Below are positions 37,501 to 49,500 of a stretch of 64,000 nt of DNA, piece after piece. Positions within the stretch are counted from its first letter, which is position 1, and every line of letters starts with the position of its first letter. A model generated the notes under the pieces. The model made no database searches. It had not been told where the DNA came from and worked only from the letters and a program-made list of their open reading frames with translations. A program made the position numbers and the translations under genes. This DNA is from Heterobilharzia americana. Its lineage: Eukaryota; Platyhelminthes; Trematoda; Strigeidida; Schistosomatidae. Location: contig OX104130.1 of assembly GCA_944470555.2 (NCBI GenBank), positions 77,753,160 to 77,817,159 on the forward strand, given 5' to 3'.

Positions 37501-40500
37501 ATGAGTCCAAAACAGGACGAAATGCGTATCCTGGATCCTACTGCTGGCCACTGTTCATTATTAATATATACTCTACTAGTTATTCATATGTTCAGATAGT
37601 AATTTACACATTGAACTTTAAAACTTTCGAAGTTAGCCTTGCTACTGACTATCAACTCAAATCTCCTATAGACAGAAACCAGTCTTGAAGTGAACTAGAT
37701 AACAACTACAATCTAGTTTAGTGTACTGCAGTATCAGCGATTCATTGAGGGTTCAAACCCAATAGATCTGTATTAAATACAAGGTGACAATTTGTTGGGA
37801 TTCAACGATTAGTATTCTATAACACATAGTGGCCATCCTTCATAGTTGGTGAAGGTTATTTGTCCTCACCTCTATTTGGTTGAAAACTTTTTTTCCATAG
37901 GAACAGAATAATAATGAATTTGTTTTTTCTCATATTTTGTCTGTATTCTCTTAGGTTTTCAGTGGTTCTAGAGTCCGTGCTGAAAAATTCCTTGAAGTCT
38001 ATAGGTTCGCACTAACCGCTAATCCAGTTAACAAAAATATGCTTTTTGGTAGACCATAATCGAACAGTTCGATCAAGATTACTCATAACACCTCTACGTG
38101 TACCGTATTAATAAGAGAGTTCTGTCATGGTTGTTTCAAAAGCAGTATAGTTTCATCACTCTTAGCCGCCTATATTTAATTATGGGCGATTTCATTACAC
38201 GTGATCTACCCTCCCTAGTTTAATAGATAACAAGATGTCATCCGTCATTACAAAAACAGAAACTTTTACGAAAACAGTGAACAAACACTAAAACCAACAG
38301 CAGAAGATTCTACGAAAATACAACAGTGGTAAGAAAATCTGTAAAGAAACAACAGTGAAAATGAACTGCTACTAGATGGGATGAGTAGAGAGAAATTATC
38401 CAAAGCGTGTACACTGCAGATGAGGAAACAAATAAATGAGGAGAACGGTTGTCTAGTGTTCAGATCAGTATCATCTGGCTAAAGGAGGGTGTAGGATAGG
38501 ACAAACAGGTTACAGTCACCTCAGTAACCTAGTTCATCAAGTTGTTATGTGGGAAGAGTGTATGAATTACATACTGAGATTTGTATGTACACATATGTTG
38601 ATAGTTGGTTATTCAAGTATGTGGAAGTGAGATGAGACCAGGTCAAACCAGGTCTTATTCTCCCATTTCTATCAAGACAATCTGGATTTCACTTCATATG
38701 AAGCGATACTGCTATCAGAGGTTCCTTAAAAATCCTGAAGTCTTTCTGAATAATTTCAATGTTGTCAAAGTCAACCACATTACTGATCAGAATGGATATA
38801 AGAAGTAGTATATGTTGGGAGAGCGGCAGAAACCATAGGCAATAATCAGCAATAAGTAAAAATTCTGCCCAGAGAAACGCAAGAGATGATATGGGTGTAT
38901 TAAGAGCAAATCAAGATAGAAGCGGAAAAGGAAATGAAGTATATTATGCAAATGACTGTCTTAGTCGGTGTATATTTGATGACTATTGTACAAGATGTCA
39001 GTAACAAACATTCCTTCCTTCGTCTCCGCCTTGTCGTTTTCTTTAACGTGATCTAAAATGATAGCGTACAGAGACAGCTATGGCTAAAGTGTTTTCAACT
39101 TTCCCCAGCTCTACTGGATTCCTAAGGGGTCGAGGGAAGCATTTCGGTGTTCATAGACTAAGGCGCTCTGGAATCTGTTTGATGTTCTGTAGAACACTGA
39201 CATTACATTTGTTGACCCCTGTCCTAATTTTATCCGAGGCGTATGATCTGTGCCATATGACCAGTGTAAGAGCCCAATTATTTAGGAGTACTTTCATGAT
39301 CTGATTTAATATTAATTTCTATATTGTGAATGAATTTCACTGGATAATTATTCATTTTAAGTATCTTGTTCACATATTTTAATTACTTAACACTTTCGTT
39401 TTCATTCGTTATTGAAGTGTCCTCTTCTTAAAAGATTGGAGGTAACCAAAATCTTCGCACTGATTGGATGTGATGAAATGAAATGTAAATATTTGTCCCA
39501 ATGCATTGCTTTCCTGAAAATGGCCATACCCAACTGTCCATTTTCCATCCCCTAAACAAGGGAATCAAGGAAATGCAGTTCATAATTATTCATTTCTTCT
39601 TCTGAGGTGAACATGATACTGGGTGATCTAGGGTTCAGCTGATCTAAGAGTACCTGGTATAAGTCACGTTTCCAAATTAAAAATGTGTCGTTAACATACC
39701 TCAGTCAAATTTTCGGCTTTAGTAAGTACGTGGAGATAATTCCTTTGAATTTAGTCATCAAAAGGTGAGCTACTAAGGGTGTATACTGATTTGTAACTGT
39801 TATAGCCGCTATCGATGCACAGATATTTACTGTCAGCCACCAACGTTCAACGAATTCCTGGTTGATTTCCGACCTGACTAATTAAGTTAAGACGCATTGG
39901 ACGTGTAGGAAATGTATATTAAGGCCGAGGACAACTAAAAAAGGAAAACATATCTAAATGTATACATAACTCGGTGTTCTAAATGATGATATTAATTGGC
40001 TGATCGGTTTTCTGTCGTCTAACTGTAAACGTGACTAACATTTAGGTTGATCCATTTCCAGATTAATTCTATCCAGAGGTTTGTGGAGATTTATTAATTG
40101 ATTTTAGGTTAGATTTCTTCATGGTCTGACATCAGTAGGAGGAACGTGGGAAACCTGTCTTATCTCTGCATGGGAATCCCCAGCACTGCGCACCCCATGA
40201 CCCCATCCCATCAGGGATCGAGCCCAGAACCTTCAGGTTCTGTGGTCAGCGAGTTACCATTGAGCCACTGAGTCGTAATCCAATGGTCCATATTTCCTAC
40301 TTCTGTCAGTTTATCATATAGCGCGACCTACATCCAATGTCATCGTTGAGTAACTGTCCTCATATTCGACTTGGTTGACTCCATTGATCACGACTTCTAA
40401 TTGGAACTTCGGGAATCACCTCTCGAAGCCAGTCACTAATGAGTGCTAGATTAATTGCATCTAGAGGTTTGTGGAGATTTATTAGTTGATTTTAGGTTGG

Positions 40501-43500
40501 AATTCATCATCATTCCAGATTAGTTTCTTCGTTCTCTTTCCCCTTATCAGAGTGAAATAGATGAACCCATTGCTATACCGTTAGTTTGACTGCATAATTT
40601 TCTTTTGTGTGAAGTAGGCAGTCTCTATGCAAAAGTTCAAGGTCTCGATGATGTCAGTGGTATTCAGTGGACATCCTTCTGTCAGTGTTGCGTCTCAGTC
40701 TAAGTCTAGACTGTCATTAAGTGAAATAGTATTGATCTTCCTCAATTTTAATTGAAGAAATTTTGGACTTAAAGTCAAGTGAGTCTCTTATTGTATATTC
40801 TGAGTGTTTTGTAGAGATTTTAGTAATGAAGCTAAATATTCAGAGAGACTGTATGTTGATAAAGTTCACAATTGTCTCAATAGGAAGGAAGGTTTATTGA
40901 TCTTTAGCAGACCATAGAATCTTGAAGATGTGTAAGACTTAGGTTTGAGTTTGAACCAAATTCAGCTGTTAATCTTGGCTTTCAGTTCTTGAAGTAGTCT
41001 ATTAGTGTTTAATTTCATTTTGTTCAATTTGGCGGATCTTTTCTTCTTGTTAATTGAAGAGTATGATTCTTCAGACACGAGTTCACTTGCCTTCTCTTCA
41101 TAATCTGTTCTGATCATAATGACTATTACATTCGTATCATGTTTTAGTGTGTTTTTCGCTCTGTTGATTTGAAAAACTTCATGATTTATCTCCTTTTGAC
41201 CAGATTGTGAGAAAATGTAATTCACATTCTTCGAACAGTTTATGAATAGATTTATGTGGATCAGGTGTGATCAGCTTTGGCAAACAATCATTAATATTTC
41301 TAGTTCCTGCTCTATAAAATTCAAGCTTCACAGTGTGATAGGAAGCAGCCTAAATCGAAATACATATTTTAAGTCATCAATTTGTAATCTTGTTATCTAT
41401 AAGTTGGGAAATATTTTTAAAACTTGTATAGGAAAACTTTCTTACATTTTTGTACTATCAAATAAACTTCACCCAGAGAAGCATGTTTCTAACGTTTGAC
41501 AATTCTGATAGATTGTTCTAGGTCATATTTTACGTTGGTGGTCTCCAGTAACCATAGCTTACACCTTAGTAATGCTTATTAGGCTGGATTCCTGTCACAA
41601 ATATAGCGATCCACACAAGTAAAGAAAATTCTCCACAAATATACAAAGCGATAATGTAGCCATAGATAAACCAACATCAGAAATTGGTACACAAGTGTAT
41701 CACTTCAAGAAGAGGTGAACGGAAGAAAAGAAAATTAAGGTGGAAAGAAGTGTAAGATAGGAGAAAGTAAGAAAAAACGAAGATCTAAGATTTATAAGAT
41801 AACAAAGAGTGCATATAACTGTACAGTTAATATTAATTTTGGATCGTATCAAAAATAGTATCCAACCACTGATTTCTACTACGTTGAGGAGCCTAGTTAC
41901 ACAGCTTACTTCTCCCAATGTAGCTCGGAACAACGGTAAGAGACTTCATAGATTAGTGCCACGTATCAAACTGACCTCTATTAGCCTTCTTTCAACTCAA
42001 CACGATCCCGATTAACATCATACACTCAAATATTTAATATTCATTTGTATGATACAGAGATTTGGTCAAGTCTCTTACTTTACTTATTCATTAGATCAGA
42101 CTGATTATGAAATCGTTGAATCCTACCATGAACGATACGATGAGTCTGATAGTATTAAAATCTTTAGGTTGAAAATGTTACATTTTAGAGTGGATTCCAG
42201 TGATTGGAATACTAACTGATTTATAGTAGAACCTCAGAGTCCTGACTTCAATCCAAAGAAAGAAAGCATAAACAAATACGATTGAGGGGTTATAATACAA
42301 AAACAGCTTACCCTGTACACTTTTTTTTCTCCTAATATAATAAAAGTGTAATTAACATCAAGAGATTAATAAAAGTTAACTGAATACACTTAACCCAGTA
42401 AATGATGTCGACTTGACTAAAGATTTTGTTGTAGCCGATTGATCTTGCATTGAATGTGCGATTAAAGCTTGTGGGACATCATCAAACCATACTTCTTTTG
42501 ACTTAGTCGATGTATACAAGTCTGAAGTAGACTTATTCAAATTATCTTGATGATGTTCATTCAACGGATTCACTTCTGATTTTTTCTTTTGCAAATTGAC
42601 GTTAAACTTTGTAGATAACCTGATCAAATTTACAAAGAGTATAGACAATAGAGAATTTTTCAATCACTACTCTACCTAAAAATTGTTATATTATCATTTT
42701 TTGATTCATTTTTAATAAAACATTTCACACATTTACCTCCCACTAGAATAATAATAATAATAATAATGCAACTCAATACCTTGATACATGTTAATGCAGT
42801 ATAAGTAATACGGAACACCTAATATTTGAGGACAGTTGATAACATCCAGTCACATTCATGCTGAAGTAAACAGAATGAAGGTTCAAACCCAAAACTTAAC
42901 ATTTGATAATAGGCGATCTAAAGCAATGATATATAGTTTCAAGTCACTCATTAAGTGAGTAGCTTTTGGTTAGGATTCATTCTATTGTAAACTGTATATG
43001 ACATCTGGTTGAAGCCCCTAATGCTGAGGAGTCCATATTAGGACGAAATAGCTATCTCGTCCTCCAAGGTTTCTCCAGCTGATGCCAGTCAATGGTGAAT
43101 ACGAACTTGAAAAATTGCTAAATCTCTACAAACCCACCAAATTCAATTGATCTAGTCTTCATTAGTGACTAGCTTCGAGAGGTGATTCTCGAAATTCCAA
43201 TGAGAGTTTGTGACCGGTGGGGGAAACCTGGTGGCCATGAGAATAAATACTCAACGATGACATTGGGTGACGCCGGAAGCCCTTGATGTAGTAGAAGTTT
43301 AAAACTTAAAATGGAAATACACTCAACAATCTTGAACATAGTCATCCACTAGGCAACGAAGCACACCTATTGTGTGAGGCTTAATAATACTCCCTGGCTG
43401 CTTAAATCCCTACAGCTTTAGAGTACGAAACCGTGACCCATCGGTTGGATATCAAAGTGCCTAGATTAATGGGACGAAGTTCCACATCTATCACTTCAAA

Positions 43501-46500
43501 ACTATGCTGAGAAGCAATACCAGTGGTAGATAAATACGAGCACATCTAGTGTTCCTTTACATTGTCTGTATCCTGTTATTCCCCATTTGATAAATTTCTA
43601 TATTCCCTTTTCTGCCTTCGATTTCACTTTCTTTATATTTCTGTTTGCTCTTATGATTTGGTTACATGCGATTTTACTTGCTTGAATTATGTTTAGCGGG
43701 TTTTACGTTTTCGTTAATTAGTTGAGTTGGATAGAATTAAGTGAGTCATTTGTTACTTTGATTGAGAAAGGGACAAATTTTCTTACCAGTCACATGTATA
43801 TTCATACATCAGGCAATGAACCAAACATTATCTGAAGACTACTTGGTTTCCAAAGTATTGGCAGATGGTGCGGGTTCGAACCCATGGGGGTAAGATAAAA
43901 CATGTTTGTTTCTTTAGTCTAATCCATACAAACAAAGGGAATAATATGTATATGAAGATTTATGTATTATATATGATTCCGCCTAGCTGCCTTACAAAAT
44001 GTTTAAAAGCGATATGACACTCCAGTACTACTTTGTTATACATGAGAACTGGTAATCATATTTCATTTTCTTACAGACTAACTGGTAACTTTGATTATTT
44101 TTTTTCGCTTTCTGGCATGATATGGTAGAGTTTCAATGGAAAGTCCTTCCAACTAAATGAGATGTAGAAATATATAAATCTCAGAAACAGATGATTGTTG
44201 AAGATGTCAACTAGAGAAGCGGTTAACACTTGCTTTATATTATTTTGAGATCTATCCCCCATCTCTCTTAACAGATGCGAAATACCACAATGACGATTCA
44301 AACTCTTGAGTAGATCAGTTACTACACAGAAATAAATGTTTATTGCTTCAAAGCTTTGAAAGTGATTTATACTATTTTTAAAGCTGATTTCAAAATATAA
44401 CTGAATATTATTTTTAAATTCACCTATTTGGATGAGATTCAAGAGGAGAAATTTCGGTTACGGGCTCATCTTTATCCAACCTGTTAGTTGTATGTAGTGG
44501 TTTAAGAGAAATCGGCACAGAGACGATTTCTTTTGGTCTATTCAATTTTGACTGAACTTCTTTTTCTTCTTCATTGGAGATGACTTTTAGCTTAGAATTT
44601 TGAAAGGTAAACTGTGCTCTTTGTTTCTGAATAATCCTCTGTTTTACTAGATGTATTCTGAAAGAAAAATCAATAAAATAATTACTTTTATAATCATCTT
44701 GGTGACTGATAGTTGAATGTAAGACGCATGTTCCTTCTTATTTGGGACTAGTCAGTTAGATGTGACTACACCCCAAGTGAGTGATGTTGTCCCCACTGAG
44801 ACTCGAACCTCGTACGCATAGCTTCAAATGCCGAAAAGTTACTCACTAGGCCACTGAGCTACGACAGCCACAATTTACACAATCACAAATTTAACAGTTT
44901 ACAATAAAATTTAATCTGAGATATCAAGCTTATAATCAAACTGGTTATCAGTCTAAAGGATAAAAAAAAACAGAATTTAGTATGAATAATAAAAGGTATG
45001 TCGATATATAAATCCCTTTTTAAGATAGATAAGACAGTTTCAAAACACAACTGAGTGTTGTTCATATCCTAGTGACCAAAATAGTTTAGTGATGAGATGA
45101 TCTTTATCTACAAGTGGTGAACAATACAAGGCTAAATCTCAAGAATGTGGGCAGTTCATGAGTTCTGTAGACCTCAGTGAACATATTGAAGAAGTTCAAT
45201 CTAGGTTTTTTGTGCAGATTTATTAATTGATTTCAAGCTCAATAGTAACGTGCTGGCCGCGGGACCTGAAGGTCCTGAGTTTGATCCCTGGTGGGGTCAT
45301 GAGTGTGCAGTGCTGGGTCCCATACTTGGACGAAACAGTTGTGTTCCAGTGTTCCTTCAACTGAGGTGAATCCATGTTGAGTATTAAAGAAGTGTCTTTG
45401 GTCAACTCTAAAATTGACTAACTAGTCCAATTTGCCATTTGTGAACGGATTCTAAACCCATAATTGCAGCATTCCCCATCTGTACTGTACATAATTGTAA
45501 AAGTAACTAAATAGTGTAAGAAATAAAGAATTCAGTCAACGAAACAAGTTAACTGCTGGTGAGAATTTGAGCGGTTTAAATATTTTTTCTGACCGAAAAT
45601 AATTTGCTCGTAAGCTCGGAAACAAACGAAAGGAACGACTATCTGGAGGTTAGCTCACATCTTGATCTGGTCAGTGAGCCCTATTGATTTCTGTGTGCGG
45701 TCAACAACTACTGATTTCGGTCAGCGCTATGCGGCATACTGCCTTAAGGAGTCGAAACAAGCTGAGGTCACAGGACCTAATACATCAGCATATGCGAACG
45801 CACAGTCAACTAGCTGCTATAAAAAGTCTAACACTGGAATAGAAAATATACATTCTTCTAATCTGAAAAAATTCAACTCAAATAGCTAAGGAAGCTTATT
45901 AGTGACTCCTGAAATAAAGGTACCGGGTGGATCCTCTGAATCACAGCGGAATAACTTATCATTTCCCATATATTAACCAAAAACAGTGTACATCGCTCTA
46001 TTCACTAAAATGCCTACAATTAGTGTCATTATACGATTTATTAGATTAAAATGTCGTCTGTTTTCCAGAATGTTAGTCAGCAAAAATGCAAGTAACTTTA
46101 AGGGCCACCCTAGCAACTGATGAGATAACCAATTATGTTTCTCCAGTTAGGCTAGAAAAGCAGATTTAAAGTAATTAGTGAAGCCTAACTGCTTATTTTA
46201 ATTGTTGCTAAGGTAGCCTTTAGAGTCACCCAAAAATGCTCCCTTATTATTATTTGCCCCTTGGGTTCCTAGTGGAACATGGGGCCTCAGTGGCGCGTCG
46301 TAATTTCAATCTCTTCTCTGCAGTCTTTTCAGCCTAGCTCCACGACTGCCTACAAGCTTTCATTTCCTCATACTATCTCCTCCATGTCACCCTTGCCTCG
46401 GACTCCCAACTCGCCGTTTCCCATCTGGGTTCCACCGAGCGACTGCCCTGACGCGTGATGTCCCCAAACCACCTTCTCAGTGTATGCCCAATCCATCTCC

Positions 46501-49500
46501 ACTTCCTTCTGCATATTTGTTGAGCAATAGGTTCTTGGTTGGTTCGTTCCCAGAGTTCTTTGTTGCTTATTCTTTCTCGCCTTCTCATCTGATCTCCAGT
46601 ATCGGGCGTAGGCAGCTGTTGACGAATGTCTGTAGTTTGTTGGAAATGCCTTTCGTAACGTGCCAAGTCTCTGAACCATACAGCAGAACTGACTTGACAT
46701 TGCTGTTGAAAATCCGGATGTTGTTCACCCTTTGTGCTGAGTGTAATAGATCTTCACACTGATCTCAGATTAATGAGGGAAGGCCTATCTTGCTGTCTTT
46801 CCGTTCCTGGTTTTGGCATCCTCTCCTGTAGTTGAAACGCTGCTGCCTAGACAGGTGAAAGAGACTACTTCCTTTAGGTTTCTCCCGGTTACCGTGATTG
46901 GTGCTTGTTGTTGATGCTGTTTTTGGTTGGGTATCTTCATCACCACTGTCTTCACATTCACTCGAATTCCCGTCTTCGCTGCCCTGCCTCTTTTGTCAAC
47001 AATTATACATTTCTGAGCACACTTATAATAGACTGTTGAAGTGTTTATTAAGTAGCGCAAACAAAATGATAAACATAGGTATGACGGATCATTTCCCTAA
47101 ATCGATTAGTCTAAACATGTCCTTTCATAGATAACATCTACGGAGGATTTAATTCACTAGCGAAATGCAAACTAACCCAGTAACCAGTGGTATTTCATTC
47201 GATAAATTGTTGATAATACCTGATTTGCTTACCATTTACTATTAACTACTTGCCCTTTTAAATGATATATACACTGAGATGATTCCATATTTTTTCAATC
47301 ATTTGTTTCTACTTGAAACGAATAACGATTCTACGAATAAGTTAAGACTTTGATCAATGCTTCATTAATATAGGTGTAAAACTTGGGCATAGTGGTAGAA
47401 TTTAATTTCACATTCGATTTGTTTATTCGATTTATAACACTCAGTGATATAGTATTATTCACTGGATGACGTTTCGAGCATCAATTATTATTGCTCATAA
47501 TCATATCAGTGTAATCATACACTCTTCGACATTTGAGTCTTATAGTTATGTCGCCTCATATGAGGTTTTATTGGTAGTAAAATTTTCCGTACCTCTGGTA
47601 TAGGTGTTGCGTCGTTTTTATTACGTGTTGGGTGTTGATTTGATGAACAAAGATCCAGTAATCAATCTCTCTCTCCACCTAATTATATTGGGATGGGTGG
47701 GTGGGGTCAAGCCATTGTACTTAAGTCCAATATAATTAGGTGGAGAAAGATTGACTACTGAATCTTTCTTTATCGAATCATTCAACACCCAACACATGTA
47801 ATAGAAATGACGCAACACCTATACCAGAGATATGGAAAATTTTGCTACCAATAAAAACAACTCATATAAAGTGACGTAACTATAAAAACCAAATGTCGAA
47901 AGTAGTGTGATTATATTGATATGATTATGAGCAATGATAATTTATGCTCGAAACGTCATCGAGTAAATAATACTAGATCACTGAGTGTTATAAATCAAAT
48001 AAACAAATCTAATACGGAATTTGATCAACGCTCTTTTTAGAAACATACACTTTAGAGACCAGTAACAGACATATATTAATGATAAGTGTCAAGATGGTGA
48101 GAAATATACACGTTTCTTTTCTAAGTACATGCCTGCTTAGAAAGTAGGAAACTGATATCGACCACAGTTGTGCATCTTTTCCCTCAACATCTAAAAGATA
48201 TTATCACTCCATATGTAAGCTTTCTTTTTATACGTATATCCTTCCTATCCACTCAGGAGATCTAAAATATACAGGGAATATAGCCCTGTTAGGTGGAGAT
48301 GGAGATGAGATACAGTCTTCTGGACACCTTAAGTGGTAATTTGAGAATGATTAGGATACGTTTCTCAACACCCAAATGCAAATTGTTGCTCCTGGACCGA
48401 TCTTCCATAGTGCTCCAGGTAAAAATCTGAAATGAAGTGGCTGGGTGAGCTGACCACTTCACCTATCTGGAAAGTCGGATCAGTGGTCGACAAAATCTCT
48501 GTACAGATATGAAAGCCTTACTTGGCTTTTGCCAATTTACGTAATTCGCCGCCTCGATATCCGATTATCTTTTAAGGGTCAAGTGTACTCTGTTCTGCTA
48601 CATGGCTTTGAAACATGACCATCAAGGGTAGAAGACATGAGAAGGCTTCAAGTGTTTGACCACCACTGTCTTTGTAGCACACATGCCATGTTTCGTGGTG
48701 TCCGCGTGCGTAACATACAAGTCAGGTGTAGAGTTTTAGGGAGAAGAGGTGAGTCAGTTGGAACAGTTGTGAAGCTTCATTGACTGAGATGGCTGGGACA
48801 CATGTTACGTAAGCCTAACCATCATCTGCCTCGTCGCACAATGTTGGGCAAAGTAAGTTCAGGCTAGAAAAAGGCTTAGAGTGGCCAGAATAAAATATAG
48901 CATTGCGTGAAATCCTTGACTGTCGGTTTGAGCTAAGTGGGGCGATGCGGACTAGCCGGTTGGGGTCCATGAGACAACAGAAACCAGTGGTTGGAGACTG
49001 TAGGTGGTGATATAACTCAGAATCAATATCAGTGGTGTAGATTTATCCACACTTAAGCTTAATCTTAATCGCCATACTGAATTTAGCATCTCCTCGTACC
49101 CCCTTCCTCTCTTTTGCTGCTTGTGACCAATTTTTTATACTTCTTCGTCTTCCATTTTACTCGATGTGCTGATTTGAGGTATGGCGACGTTACACAGTAA
49201 TGCCCGTTCCTATGTTGATATTGATGACTTATTATTTGCATTCGACTGTGGAGAGTGGCACTTTGAAGCGATGCATTTTTTTCAGTTCTACATTGATTTG
49301 TCTGTCATTTATATCCTTATTTATTCCAAAATCTTTCCCCTTCTATGCTGTAGGAAATATGGTAACCTGAATCGCATCACCATTATCCAAAGCCCTATTC
49401 TGATGCCATTTACTGGCAGCCACAAATCTAGCCGAATTTTTTGCTGAGGCCTACTGTTGAATCTGTGTTCATTTCAAAGTAGCTAAACTACTATATTCAA

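Noticed and set aside
42745..42768. ATA/AAT trinucleotide run as a possible LINE tail.
   Set aside because: No RTE or LINE sequence adjoins it on either side; treated as a simple microsatellite.
46368..46762. Overlapping ORFs on both strands that could be read as small genes.
   Set aside because: All fall inside the decayed RTE C-terminus at 46244-46996.
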